Of a stretch of DNA of 64,000 nucleotides, positions 16,319-25,450 are shown piece after piece. The stretch is taken from NCBI RefSeq assembly GCF_013387465.1, contig NZ_VYGV01000007.1, positions 368,549 through 432,548 on the forward strand, written 5' to 3'. A program made the translations under genes and the position numbers. This DNA is from Hydrogenophaga aromaticivorans (GTDB lineage: Bacteria; Pseudomonadota; Gammaproteobacteria; Burkholderiales; Burkholderiaceae_C). The notes beneath the pieces were generated by a model, which did no database searches, had not been told where the DNA came from, and saw only the letters and a program-made list of their open reading frames with translations. Positions within the stretch are counted from its first letter, which is position 1, and each line of letters begins with the position of its first letter.

Positions 16319-17740
16319 TCAACCGGTCAGGCCCTTGGTGCCGCGGAACAGGTTGTGTGGGTCGTAGCGGGCCTTGAGCGCCGCCAGCCGGTCGAGGTTG
16401 GTCCTGCCGTAGGCGGCCTGGATGCGTTCGGCACCTTCTTCTTCGGTCAGGAAGTTGATGTAGGTTCCGCCGGTGGAGCAGCCCCGGGTGGCCTCGAAAC
16501 AGTCGCGTGCCCAGCGCAGCTGGAGATCGTCCTCCTCGGGCTTCTCCCAGGACGCTGCGATGTTGAGCACGTAGGCGGCGTCGCGGTTGCCGGCGGGCGA
16601 ATGGCCGGCGCTCTGCTCGCCCAGCGCGCCCTGGATCTGGAACATCAGCAGGGCCGAAAACGGCGACGCGATGCGCCCGGCGTGTTCCACCGCCAGGTCC
16701 ATCAGGGACGGTTCGATGTGCGCAAGGTAGTGCGATTTCCAGTAGTAGCGCCGGCCTTTGGGCTGGGTGGCGTCGAGCAGGCTCTGCATCTGCACATAGG
16801 GCCGGCGCATCACCGTGTCGGCGACCGGCCGGGCCACCTCGCGCAGCGGGGCGAGCAGGGCGTCGGCTTCGGCCATGTCGCCGGTGTGGCAGACGAAGAT
16901 CGCGGCCATCGGCTGGCCGTGGATCTCGGGCGGCAGCCAGGGCGCGGGCGGGGCGACACGCAGCACCGCCACGCTGGTCATCTCCCGCGGCGCCCGGGCG
17001 CTGACGTCGCGGTAGGCCTGCAGCACCTGGCGCGCGTCGGCGCCGTGCCAGGCGATGGCGCCGCCCACGATCTCGGGCCCGACCGGGAACAGCCGGTACT
17101 CGAAGGCGGTGACGACGCCAAAATTGCCGCCCCCGCCGCGCAGGGCCCAGAACAGCTCGGCGTGCTCGTCGGCCGACGCCCGCACCACCTGGCCGTCGGC
17201 CATGACCACCTCCATCGAGACCAGGGTGTCGCAGGTCCAGCCGTGGCGGCGGGTGAGGTAGCCAAAGCCACCACCCAGCGTGAGCCCGGCGATGCCGGTG
17301 GTGGACACGAAGCCGAGCACCGCCGCCAGGCCGTGGAGCTGCGTCTCGCGGTCCATGTCGGCCAGGGTGCAGCCGGCCTGCGCGCAGGCCGTGCACCCCG
17401 CCGGGTCCACCCAGATGCCGCGCAGCAGCGACATGTCGATCATGAGGCCGCCGTCGTTGGTGGCCAGACCGGCGATGTTGTGGCCGCCCGAGCGCACCGA
17501 CAGCAACAACCGGTGCCGGGCCGCGAAGCGCACCGCCTGCACCACATCGACCGTGCCGGTGCAGCGCGCGATCAGCCCGGGGCGGCGGTCGATCATGCCG
17601 TTCCAGAGTTTGCGCGTCTCGTCGAAGGCCGCGTCCTGCGGCGCCAGCAGCACGCCCCTGAAGCCGGTCTTGAATGTCTGGTAGGCCTCGGGCTCGATCT
17701 CGACCGGGCCGCCGTCCATGCCTGTCAGATGCATGTTCAT
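16319..17740 (-). CDS. FAD-binding oxidoreductase, berberine-bridge-enzyme type
   Basis: A 473-residue flavoenzyme with an FAD-binding PCMH domain (about residues 40-215) and a C-terminal BBE segment (YDPHNLFRGTKGL). The histidine in SGGHNIAG is the usual site of covalent 8-alpha-histidyl FAD attachment. The position where bicovalent members carry a flavin-linking cysteine reads STTGIAGLTLGGG, so only single attachment is expected. Start at MNMHLTG has a good AGGAG ribosome site 8 bases upstream. The nitrilase gene ends 18 bases upstream on the same strand, so they form an operon. Substrate unknown; relatives oxidise sugars, alcohols or alkaloid-like compounds. Confidence 0.88.
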   Translation of the reverse strand: MNMHLTGMDGGPVEIEPEAYQTFKTGFRGVLLAPQDAAFDETRKLWNGMIDRRPGLIARCTGTVDVVQAVRFAARHRLLLSVRSGGHNIAGLATNDGGLMIDMSLLRGIWVDPAGCTACAQAGCTLADMDRETQLHGLAAVLGFVSTTGIAGLTLGGGFGYLTRRHGWTCDTLVSMEVVMADGQVVRASADEHAELFWALRGGGGNFGVVTAFEYRLFPVGPEIVGGAIAWHGADARQVLQAYRDVSARAPREMTSVAVLRVAPPAPWLPPEIHGQPMAAIFVCHTGDMAEADALLAPLREVARPVADTVMRRPYVQMQSLLDATQPKGRRYYWKSHYLAHIEPSLMDLAVEHAGRIASPFSALLMFQIQGALGEQSAGHSPAGNRDAAYVLNIAASWEKPEEDDLQLRWARDCFEATRGCSTGGTYINFLTEEEGAERIQAAYGRTNLDRLAALKARYDPHNLFRGTKGLTG

Positions 17741-17757
17741 GGTGTGTCTCCTGAAGG

Positions 17758-18744
17758 TCAGTGGGAGGGTGAAGGAACCGCCTGCGCCTCGGCACGGGCG
17801 CTGTCGTCGTCGGTGAAGTGCACGGCCGCTGCGGGCGCACGGTTCACCCGGAGCTGGAAGATGTCGGGGCGCGCGTAGTGCCCGCTGACGTCGAGCGCCC
17901 GCCGCGCCGGCGCCACGCGCGCGGTGTCGATCTCGGCGTACAGGACGCCGGTCTCGCACCGCATGGGTCCGGCGACCAGCCGGCCCTGCGGGTCCACCAC
18001 CGCGGAGTCGCCGGCGTTGATCCATTCGTCCGGGTCGGGGAACAGCTGGGCGCGGCCGGGAAAGTCATCGGGGATGTCGCTGCCGCGCAGCGCGACCCCG
18101 CTTCCGATCACCCAGCACCGGCCTTCCAGTGCGATGTGCCGCAGGGTGCTGATCCAGCCGTCGCCGCAGTCGTAGGTGGGCGCCACATACACCTGTACCC
18201 CCTGGGCGTAGAGCGCGTAGCGCGCCAGCGGCATGTAGTTTTCCCAGCAGATGAGCGTGCCGATGCGACCGGCCGGCGTGTCCACGGCGCGCAGGCCCGA
18301 GGCATCGCCGAAACCGTGCACCGTGCGCTCCGGGTTGGTCGGCATGAGCTTGCGGTGGCGATTGAGCACCTGGCCATCGGGTCCGATCACCACCACGCTG
18401 TTGTAGAGCGTTCCGCCCCCGGTGGCGCGCTCCACTTCGCAGAGGCCGCAGACGACCGTGACGGCTTGCTGGCGCGCCGCCTCGCACAGCGGGTGCAGGT
18501 CGCCGGCGGCCAGGTCCACCGCATGGGCCAGCAGCTGGGTGCGCAACTGCCCGATCAGGGCCCCGTCCTTGCCGGCAGCGAGCCGCCAGATCCAGGCCGG
18601 ATAACCGGGAATGAACGACTCCGGCAGCACCACCAGCGTGGCACCCGCCGCAGCGGCTTCGCCGACGGATTCGATGGCCCGTTCCAGGGTGGCCCGCTGG
18701 TCGAGCAACACGGGCGGGCGCTGGATGATGGCGACGGTGGTCAT
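17758..18744 (-). CDS. Carbon-nitrogen hydrolase, nitrilase subfamily
   Basis: A 328-residue nitrilase-superfamily enzyme. The catalytic triad is recognisable: Glu in VLPESFIPGYP, Lys in HRKLMPTNPER and Cys in TLICWENYMP; the CWEN context and overall length are those of true nitrilases, which convert nitriles to carboxylic acids and ammonia, rather than amidases. Such enzymes often form spiral oligomers. It is divergent from the HxlR regulator and followed by the FAD oxidoreductase. Release of ammonia would fit a nitrogen-scavenging role, but the natural nitrile is unknown. Confidence 0.88.
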   Translation of the reverse strand: MTTVAIIQRPPVLLDQRATLERAIESVGEAAAAGATLVVLPESFIPGYPAWIWRLAAGKDGALIGQLRTQLLAHAVDLAAGDLHPLCEAARQQAVTVVCGLCEVERATGGGTLYNSVVVIGPDGQVLNRHRKLMPTNPERTVHGFGDASGLRAVDTPAGRIGTLICWENYMPLARYALYAQGVQVYVAPTYDCGDGWISTLRHIALEGRCWVIGSGVALRGSDIPDDFPGRAQLFPDPDEWINAGDSAVVDPQGRLVAGPMRCETGVLYAEIDTARVAPARRALDVSGHYARPDIFQLRVNRAPAAAVHFTDDDSARAEAQAVPSPSH

Positions 18745-18865
18745 GACTTGTTCCTTGGGGACGCTCCGGGCTGGAGACGGCCCCAGATTGCGCGTGACAG
18801 GCCGGTTTGACCAGTCCAGAATCTGAAGCGTTTGCCGATCAGCAGCCGGAACCGAGGGGCACCCG

Positions 18866-19582
18866 ATGACGGACAGCTACAGCCAGTTCTGCACCGTGGC
18901 GCGGGGCGCCGAAGCGCTGTGTGAGCGCTGGACACCGTTGGTCGTGCGCGAACTGCTGTGTGGCAGCCGGCGCTTCAACGACCTGCACCGCGGCGTCCCG
19001 CGCATGTCCACCAGCCTGCTGGCGCAGCGCCTGCGGCACCTGGAGGAGATCGGTGTGGTGCGGCGCAGCGCGGTGGGCAAGGTCTGGGAATACGCCCTGA
19101 CCGACGCGGGCGAAGAGCTGCGCCCCATCATCATGGCCCTGGGCCACTGGGGTGCGCGCTGGATCGGCAGTCGCCTGCGCGATGACGAGCTGGACGCGGG
19201 GCTGCTGATGTGGGACATCCGGCGCTTCGTGCGCCTGGACGAGTGCCCGCCGCACGCCGTGGTGGTGCATTTCCGGTTCCGTGACGCCCGGTCGGGTGAA
19301 AAAACCTGGTGGCTGGTGGTCGAAGAAGGTGCGGCCGATCTGTGTCGCGACGACCCCGGCCGCGAACTCACCCTGGTCGTGGACTCGACGGTGCGGGCGC
19401 TGACCGAAGTCTGGACCGGCGACCGCTCACCGCAAGAGGTGCTGAGCAGCCGGGACCTGCGCGTGGAAGGGGCGCATCACGAGGCGCAAAGCCTGTGGCG
19501 CTGGCTCGGCACCAGCGTCTTCGCCGAGACCCGCCGCAGCGCCCGACCCACGCTCCTGAGCGACGCTCGCCCGCCGGCGTGA
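18866..19582 (+). CDS. HxlR-family winged-helix regulator
   Basis: A 238-residue regulator. The HxlR DNA-binding domain occupies residues about 10-100, with the recognisable ERWTPLVVRELLCGSRRFNDL and LLAQRLRHLEEIGVV segments. The C-terminal 130 residues are an added domain that resembles an SCP-2/alkyl-binding type sensor, seen in longer HxlR proteins. It is divergent from the nitrilase operon with a 121-base gap and most likely controls it. The inducer is not known. Confidence 0.88.
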   Translation: MTDSYSQFCTVARGAEALCERWTPLVVRELLCGSRRFNDLHRGVPRMSTSLLAQRLRHLEEIGVVRRSAVGKVWEYALTDAGEELRPIIMALGHWGARWIGSRLRDDELDAGLLMWDIRRFVRLDECPPHAVVVHFRFRDARSGEKTWWLVVEEGAADLCRDDPGRELTLVVDSTVRALTEVWTGDRSPQEVLSSRDLRVEGAHHEAQSLWRWLGTSVFAETRRSARPTLLSDARPPA

Positions 19583-19608
19583 CGGCGCTGTGCGCGGGCT
19601 GCGAAGCT

Positions 19609-20454
19609 TCAGAAACGGAGGTTGGCGACCCGTCGATCGGGGGCGTCGCGGAAGGTCTCGGGTTGGGCGATGGCGGCCACGCCGCGCACCACATCACCGA
19701 CCACGATCACGGCCGGGCTGCCGAGCTGTTCGCGCGCGATGGTGGCGGGCAGCTCGCCCAGTGTGGTGAGCGCGTGGCGCTGCTGGGGCAGGCTGGCGTG
19801 CTGGATGATGGCCAGCGGCGTGCTGGCGGGCAGGCCCGTCAGCAGGTCGGCCTGGATGGCCGCGGCGCTGGACACGCCCATGTAGATCACCAGCGTGAGC
19901 TTGGCATCGCGCGCGGTCGCGGCGAGCTGCTGCCAGTCGGTGCCGCGGGATTCGTGTGAGATGCCGGGCTTGGCATGGCCGGTGATGAAGACCACGCCGT
20001 GCGCGTGATCGCGGTGCGTGAGCGGCGCGCCGAGCGAGGTCAGGCCGGCCAGGCCGGCGGTGATGCCGTTGAGCACCTGCACCTCGATGCCGGCTTCGCG
20101 CAGGTGTTCGACCTCTTCGCCGCCGCGGCCGAAGATGAAGGGGTCGCCCCCCTTCAAGCGCACCACGACTTCGCCTTCGCGCGCGGCCATGATCATGAGC
20201 TTTTCGATGAAGGCCTGCGGCGTGCTCTTGCAGCCGCCGCGTTTGCCCACGTGCACGATGCGCGCCTTGGGTGATGCGTGCTCCAGCACCGCGTCGCTGA
20301 CCAGGTCGTCCACCAGCAGCACGGTGGCAGCGGCGATGGCCTTGGCGGCCTTGATGGTGAGCAGTTCCGGGTCGCCCGGGCCGGCGCCGACGAGCGTGAC
20401 GGTGCCGGGGTCGAACCGGGTGGTGGAAGCGTTGACGGTGGCGGGCATGTTCAT
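19609..20454 (-). CDS. cobA: Uroporphyrinogen-III C-methyltransferase
   Basis: A 281-residue SAM-dependent methyltransferase that converts uroporphyrinogen III to precorrin-2, the branch point to siroheme. Typical motifs: TLVGAGPGDPELLT near the N-terminus, LVDDLVS, GKRGGCKSTPQ and VVRLKGGDPFIFGRGGEE. It is the stand-alone form, without the CysG oxidase/ferrochelatase part. Its start overlaps the ybiB stop by ATGA, and it closes the nirB-nasA operon; siroheme is the prosthetic group of NirB, so the placement makes sense. Confidence 0.95.
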   Translation of the reverse strand: MNMPATVNASTTRFDPGTVTLVGAGPGDPELLTIKAAKAIAAATVLLVDDLVSDAVLEHASPKARIVHVGKRGGCKSTPQAFIEKLMIMAAREGEVVVRLKGGDPFIFGRGGEEVEHLREAGIEVQVLNGITAGLAGLTSLGAPLTHRDHAHGVVFITGHAKPGISHESRGTDWQQLAATARDAKLTLVIYMGVSSAAAIQADLLTGLPASTPLAIIQHASLPQQRHALTTLGELPATIAREQLGSPAVIVVGDVVRGVAAIAQPETFRDAPDRRVANLRF

Positions 20455-21407
20455 GGTGGGCTGACCTCTGGAACGGCAGTTGTCTCTGCGGTCGGTGTTG
20501 TGGGCTGACGCTGCACTTCTCGCAAGATGTGTTCCACCTGCAGCGCGATCGGTGCGGGCACCGGGCGTTCGCCGTCGAGCACCGAGCGGATGTAGGCCGC
20601 GGTGCTCGCCGCGTCCACGTCGCGCGGCAGATCGGGCAGGCTGGCCAGTGGGCCGTCCTGCGCGGCCTGCAGCAGGTGGCGCTGGCCGTCGCGGAAGGCT
20701 TCCATCTGCGGCGTGCGGCGCGCATCGGCCACCGGCTCGCCTTCGGTGCCGCGCAGCAGCAGCGCGTGCGCACCGGTCAGGGCGAAAGTTTCAGCCATGG
20801 AGACGGCGTATTCGGGGTGGGTGTAGCTGCCCACGATCAGCGCCCGGCCCTGGCAGGGGTTCATGAGCTTGACCAGGCTGTGCGCCGGGTTGCGCAGGCC
20901 GACCGCGCGGCGCACGTCGAGCAGGCGCTTGAGTCCGGGCAGCAGCACCTCGGTGGGCACAAAAGCCAGCTCGCCCGCACCGAGCGGGGGCACATTGCGC
21001 GCCGCTGCGATACCCAGTGCCGCGAACACGGCCTCGCTGGTCACGCGGCGGTCTTCGGTGGCCGTGCCGTGTACCAGCACCGGCGCGCCGCGGCGCGCCA
21101 GCAGCAGGGCCAGCAGGGGTGTGAGCACCGGCAGCTTGCGCGCACCGTTGTAGCTCGGCAGCACCACGGTGGTGAGGCCGTTGTCGGGCACGCGCTGCAG
21201 GCGCGCGTGCGTGGCGTCGAGGAAGCCGGCCATCTCCTGCGGTGTCTCGCCCTTGATGCGCATGGCGAGGCAGAAACCGCCGATTTCGAGGTCGGTCACG
21301 CTGCCGTCGAGCACCTGGCCCAAGAGGTCGGTGGCCGGCTCGCGCTGGAGCGCGCGCGCGCCGTCCTTGCCGCGACCGATGTCCTTGATGTAGTGGCTGA
21401 TGCTCAT
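20451..21407 (-). CDS. ybiB: YbiB-like DNA-binding protein (phosphoribosyltransferase fold)
   Basis: A 318-residue relative of anthranilate phosphoribosyltransferase (TrpD2/YbiB subgroup). It keeps the N-terminal helical domain (ISHYIKDIGRGKDGARAL, MRIKGETPQEMAGFLDA) and the nucleoside-phosphorylase-type core (LPSYNGARKLPVLTPL). E. coli YbiB binds nucleic acids without sequence preference and lacks transferase activity. It is translationally linked to cobA and sits between nasA and cobA, a frequent arrangement in beta-proteobacterial nitrate operons; its part in nitrate use is unexplained. Confidence 0.9.
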   Translation of the reverse strand: MSISHYIKDIGRGKDGARALQREPATDLLGQVLDGSVTDLEIGGFCLAMRIKGETPQEMAGFLDATHARLQRVPDNGLTTVVLPSYNGARKLPVLTPLLALLLARRGAPVLVHGTATEDRRVTSEAVFAALGIAAARNVPPLGAGELAFVPTEVLLPGLKRLLDVRRAVGLRNPAHSLVKLMNPCQGRALIVGSYTHPEYAVSMAETFALTGAHALLLRGTEGEPVADARRTPQMEAFRDGQRHLLQAAQDGPLASLPDLPRDVDAASTAAYIRSVLDGERPVPAPIALQVEHILREVQRQPTTPTAETTAVPEVSPP

Positions 21408-21467
21408 GTTGGGCGATTGTCCGGCAAGCCTGATGACTTCGGGTTATATGCAGGCTGTCCGTGGGGG

Positions 21468-24263
21468 TCAGGTCACCTGCAGCACATGCCCGGTCGCCGG
21501 GTGGGCGCGCACCAGGCGCCGCAACTCGGGGATGCAGGAGCCGCAGTTGGTGCCGCACTTGAGCCCGCTCTGCAGTGCGGCCAGGCGCTGGTTGTCGCTG
21601 CCGCGGCTGGTCTGCAGCTGCGCGCCGATGTCGTCTTCGCTCACGTTGAAACAGGTGCAGACCTGCTTGCCCCGGGCCACCACCGCCACCGGCGCCTTGG
21701 CGCCGGGCATCAGCAGCAGGCGGCCGTAGGCCTCGGCCGGCAGCTCGTCTTGCAGCAGCGGTTTGATCCAGGCTTCGGCGCGCACGTCGCCCGCGAGCAC
21801 AAAACCTTCGAGCCGGGTGGCGCCTTCGGTGCGCAGCAGGCGCGCGGTGCGGCGCTGGCCCAGCCGTTTGTCCACGTAGCGCAGCGCGTCGGTGCCGCCC
21901 AGGCCGAGCAGGGCCTCGATGCGCTCGACCGTGGCCACGTCGGGCGCTTCGTGCGCGGCGGCGCGGAACAGCACGCCGGTGCGCTCGCGGCCGAACGGCA
22001 CACACGACGCGAACTCGAACGAGGGCATGAGCGCGCGCAGCTCGGCCTGCGCAGCGAGCGCCCGGTCGGCGGGCAGCCAGGCCACGGCCAGCAGGTTCCA
22101 GGGCAGCTCGGCCTTGAGGATCTTGACGGCCGCGTGTTTGAGCTCGGGCTGTTTCGACGTTGGGCAGTGGGCCGAGGTGGTCAGCGCGTTGACGCCCGCC
22201 AGCGGCTCGCCGTTGCTGCCGCGCCCACTCAGGTATTCCGCGCCCCAGTGCATGGCGATGAAGGCCTGCGACAGACCGGTTTCTTTGCTGGCCTGCACCG
22301 GCAGCACGATGGAGCCGCGTTTGCTGGTGACGTGCACGAGGTCGCCTTCGGTGAGGCCCCGGCGCTCCATGTCCTGAGGGTGCAGCTGCACCGCGGGCTC
22401 GGCCACGTGGCCGAACAGGCGGCCGATGGTGCCGGTGCGCGTCATGCCGTGCCACTGGTCGCGCAGGCGGCCGGTGGTGAGCGAGAACGGGTAGCGCGAA
22501 TCGCGCGGCTCGGCCAGCGGCTGCCAGGGCAGGGCGGCGAAGCGGGCCTTGCCGTCGGCGGTGGGGAAGATGCCGTCGGCGTAGAGGCGGACTTGGCCTT
22601 GTGTTTCGCCTTCGCGCAGCGGCCATTGCTGCGGGCCCTGCGCGTCCAGCATCGGCCAGGAGAGGCCGGTGATGTCGAGGTCGCGGCCGCGGGTGGACTC
22701 GCGGTGTTCGAGCCAGATGGATTCGGCGTCGGGGTAGGGGAAGAGCGTGGGCAGGCCGGGGCGCAGCGTGCCTTCGAGCCGCTGAGCGAAGTCGACCACG
22801 GTGCGCCAGTCGTGCCGGGCCTCGCCGGGCGCGGGCACGGCCGCGCGCACGCGGCTGATGCGGCGTTCGCTGTTGGTGACCGTGCCTTCCTTTTCGCCCC
22901 AGGTGGTGGCGGGCAGCAGCAGGTCGGCGAAGTCGCAGGTGGCGGCGCTCGCATAGGCCTCCTGCACCACGACGAACTCGGCGCGCTCCAGCGCGCGGCG
23001 CACGGTGGCCTGGTCGGGCATGGACTGCGCCGGGTTGGTGCAGGCGATCCACAGCGCCTTGATCTCGCCGTCGGCCGCGGCCTGGAACATCTCCACGGCG
23101 GTCTTGCCGGGTTTGGACGGCACATCGGCCACGCCCCAGAGCGCGGCCACTTCGGCGCGGTGCGCGGGGTTTGCCAGGTCGCGGTGGGCCGAGAGCAGGT
23201 TGGCCAGGCCACCCACTTCGCGCCCGCCCATGGCGTTGGGCTGGCCGGTCAGGCTGAAGGGGCCGGCGCCGGGTTTGCCGATCTGGCCGGTGGCCAGGTG
23301 CAGGTTGATCAGGGTCGCGTTTTTCGCCGTGCCGCTGCTGCTCTGGTTCAGGCCCTGGCAATACAGGCTGAGCGTGGCATGCGAGGTGGCGAACCACTGC
23401 GCTGCGGTGTAGATATCTTCCTTGGGCACACCGCACACCTGCGCCACGTGCTCGGGCGTGCACTCGCGCACCAGCGCCTTGAGCGCGTCGAAGCCGGTGG
23501 TGTGTGCGGCGATGTAGTCGGCCTTGATCCAGCCTTCCCACAGCATGATGTGCAGCAGGCCGTGGAACAGCATCACGTCGCTGCCGGGCTGGATGGGCAG
23601 GAACAGGTCGGCCAGCTCGGCGGTGTCGGTGCGGCGCGGGTCGGCCACGATCACCTTCATGCCCGGGTTCTTTTTCTTCGCTTCTTCGATGCGGCGGAAC
23701 AGCACCGGGTGGGCGTAGGCCGCGTTGCTGCCGACGATGAACAGGCAGGCGGCGTGGTTCACGTCGTCGTAGCAGGCGGGTGGCGCGTCGGCCCCCAGCG
23801 TGGCCTTGTAGCCGGCCACCGCGCTGCTCATGCACAGGCGCGAGTTGGTGTCGACGTTGTTGGTGCCGATCAGGCCCTTGGCCAGCTTGTTGAAGACGTA
23901 GTAGTCCTCGGTCAGCAGTTGGCCGCTGATGTAGAAGCCCACGGCATCGGGGCCGTGTGTGGCGATGGTGTTCGCGAAGCGGTCGGTGGCCAGGTCCAGC
24001 GCCGCGTCCCAGTCGATGGGCGTGGGGGTGGCCTGGCGGGTCAGGCGCTGCAGCGGTTGCAACAGCCGGGTCTGGCGCGTCAGCTCGGGCGTGGCCGTGA
24101 GGTGCAGCGTGGTGCCCTTGGTGCAGAGCCGGCCGTTGTTCGCCGGGTGGTCCGGGTCACCGCGCACGCCGGTGATCTGCTGCCCCTCGGTTTCGATGAG
24201 CACGCCACAGCCCACACCACAGTAGGGGCAGGTAGATCGGGTGATGGACGTGCTCATGGTCAT
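21468..24263 (-). CDS. nasA: Assimilatory nitrate reductase, catalytic subunit
   Basis: A 931-residue molybdopterin oxidoreductase that reduces nitrate to nitrite in the cytosol. The N-terminal [4Fe-4S] site is CPYCGVGCGV with the fourth Cys in NGRLCTKG; the bis-MGD domains follow (about residues 70-800). The last 70 residues are a BFD-like [2Fe-2S] domain (CTCFNVSEDDIG, then CGTNCGSCIPEL), as in the Klebsiella NasA type, which takes electrons from an NADH-linked partner. No separate NasB reductase is seen. Its ATG overlaps the nirD stop (ATGA), so translation is coupled. No twin-arginine signal is present. Confidence 0.96.
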   Translation of the reverse strand: MTMSTSITRSTCPYCGVGCGVLIETEGQQITGVRGDPDHPANNGRLCTKGTTLHLTATPELTRQTRLLQPLQRLTRQATPTPIDWDAALDLATDRFANTIATHGPDAVGFYISGQLLTEDYYVFNKLAKGLIGTNNVDTNSRLCMSSAVAGYKATLGADAPPACYDDVNHAACLFIVGSNAAYAHPVLFRRIEEAKKKNPGMKVIVADPRRTDTAELADLFLPIQPGSDVMLFHGLLHIMLWEGWIKADYIAAHTTGFDALKALVRECTPEHVAQVCGVPKEDIYTAAQWFATSHATLSLYCQGLNQSSSGTAKNATLINLHLATGQIGKPGAGPFSLTGQPNAMGGREVGGLANLLSAHRDLANPAHRAEVAALWGVADVPSKPGKTAVEMFQAAADGEIKALWIACTNPAQSMPDQATVRRALERAEFVVVQEAYASAATCDFADLLLPATTWGEKEGTVTNSERRISRVRAAVPAPGEARHDWRTVVDFAQRLEGTLRPGLPTLFPYPDAESIWLEHRESTRGRDLDITGLSWPMLDAQGPQQWPLREGETQGQVRLYADGIFPTADGKARFAALPWQPLAEPRDSRYPFSLTTGRLRDQWHGMTRTGTIGRLFGHVAEPAVQLHPQDMERRGLTEGDLVHVTSKRGSIVLPVQASKETGLSQAFIAMHWGAEYLSGRGSNGEPLAGVNALTTSAHCPTSKQPELKHAAVKILKAELPWNLLAVAWLPADRALAAQAELRALMPSFEFASCVPFGRERTGVLFRAAAHEAPDVATVERIEALLGLGGTDALRYVDKRLGQRRTARLLRTEGATRLEGFVLAGDVRAEAWIKPLLQDELPAEAYGRLLLMPGAKAPVAVVARGKQVCTCFNVSEDDIGAQLQTSRGSDNQRLAALQSGLKCGTNCGSCIPELRRLVRAHPATGHVLQVT

Positions 24264-24643
24264 GCGCAGGTGGTGCGGCGGGCCGGGCCGGCGATGGGGC
24301 GGCTCAGATCGATGGCTTGTGTGGCCAGTTCGTTGGCGTCCAGGAACACCTGGCCGTCTTCGACCTTCACGGTGAACTTCGGCGTGCAGCCCTCGTCGGG
24401 CGCGGCGGCCTGGCCGGTGCACAGGCCGATGGTCCAGTTGTGCAGCGGGCAGGCCACGCTGGTGCCGAACACGATGCCCTGTGAGAGCGGGCCGCCCTTG
24501 TGCGGGCAGCGGTCGAGCAGGGCGAACACCTCGTCCTTGTCGTTGCGGAACACGGCGACATCGAGGCCCTGGTCGCGCGCCACGCGGCGCGAACCGAGCA
24601 CGGGGATGTCTTCAACGCGGCAGATGGCTTTCCATGGGTTCAT
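24260..24643 (-). CDS. nirD: Nitrite reductase (NADH) small subunit
   Basis: A 127-residue Rieske-type protein, partner of NirB in reducing nitrite to ammonium. Unlike some NirD proteins that lost the cluster, this one keeps both ligand pairs, CPHKGGPL and CPLHNW, so it should carry a [2Fe-2S] centre. The DRCPHKGGPLSQG and VACPLHNWTIGL context is typical. The double-P-box protein gene ends 10 bases upstream and nasA overlaps downstream. Confidence 0.95.
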   Translation of the reverse strand: MNPWKAICRVEDIPVLGSRRVARDQGLDVAVFRNDKDEVFALLDRCPHKGGPLSQGIVFGTSVACPLHNWTIGLCTGQAAAPDEGCTPKFTVKVEDGQVFLDANELATQAIDLSRPIAGPARRTTCA

Positions 24644-24653
24644 GTCGGGGTCC

Positions 24654-25439
24654 TCAGGTTTTGATGGCGGCGTACAGACCGGTCACACGGTCCATCACGC
24701 TCAGCAGGTTTTCACTTGTCACGAACACGTCGGACAAAGGTTTGGCGGCGGCGCCCGAGGTCTGCATGCGCTGCAGGGCCTGGTCGAGAAAGAACCACTG
24801 GCCGTCGGCCAGCGCCAGTTCGTCGCGGATGCGGCTGGTTGCCTCGGGGGCGTTGCGCAGCAGGTCCATGGCGCTCAGGAACTCGGTGCGGGCCTTGCCG
24901 ATTTCGGTGGTGGCGGTCTGGGCCTCCACCGGCAGCGTGGCGGCGAAGTAGAACTTGGCCATGCGCTGCGACAACATGCGCTGGCGACCGGCCACGTTGA
25001 CCAGCTTGCCCACCGGGCGGCCCGAGGCGGCTTCGTACTGCAGCGTGCCCTGGTGGGCCAGCGCCAGCACGCGGGCATCGGCCTGCAGCACGGCGGCTGC
25101 GCCCGGCTTGCCCGGCGCGGCGCCCACGAGCGCGGTCTTGTAGTCGCTCCAGGCGCCTTCGAGCTGGATGTAGGTGTCGCGGATGTCGTTCGAGGGCGCG
25201 TAGGCCTTGAGTTCGACCAGCTGGCGGTCGAACAGGACCATCGATTTGTCGAGCACCACCTGCGCGTTGGCGCTTTGGGTCTTGTGCACCAGCGCCAGCC
25301 AGGCCTTTCCCATGCGCTGCGAAAGCATGCGCTGGCGGCCGGCCTTGTTGATGGCGTCGTTGAGGTCCACCACCTGGGCTTGCACGCCCGGGGTGGCGGC
25401 CGCTGCTGCGGCCAGGATCATCAGATGTCGGCGTTGCAT
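24654..25439 (-). CDS. Periplasmic protein with two PilJ/NarX-type P-boxes
   Basis: A 261-residue protein with a clear Sec signal peptide (MQRRHLMILAAAAAATPGVQAQ, cleavage near residue 21-22). The mature protein contains the P-box motif twice: INKAGRQRMLSQRM at about residues 29-42 and VNVAGRQRMLSQRM about 120 residues later. NarX and NarQ use the equivalent NxAGxxRMxxxR helix to bind nitrate between two subunits; two copies in one chain suggest an internal pseudo-dimer. There is no membrane anchor or output domain. It is encoded between nirB and nirD, with short gaps (11 and 10 bases), so it is made together with the reductase. A nitrate or nitrite binding role is inference. Confidence 0.8.
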   Translation of the reverse strand: MQRRHLMILAAAAAATPGVQAQVVDLNDAINKAGRQRMLSQRMGKAWLALVHKTQSANAQVVLDKSMVLFDRQLVELKAYAPSNDIRDTYIQLEGAWSDYKTALVGAAPGKPGAAAVLQADARVLALAHQGTLQYEAASGRPVGKLVNVAGRQRMLSQRMAKFYFAATLPVEAQTATTEIGKARTEFLSAMDLLRNAPEATSRIRDELALADGQWFFLDQALQRMQTSGAAAKPLSDVFVTSENLLSVMDRVTGLYAAIKT

Positions 25440-25450
25440 GGCGACAGTCC

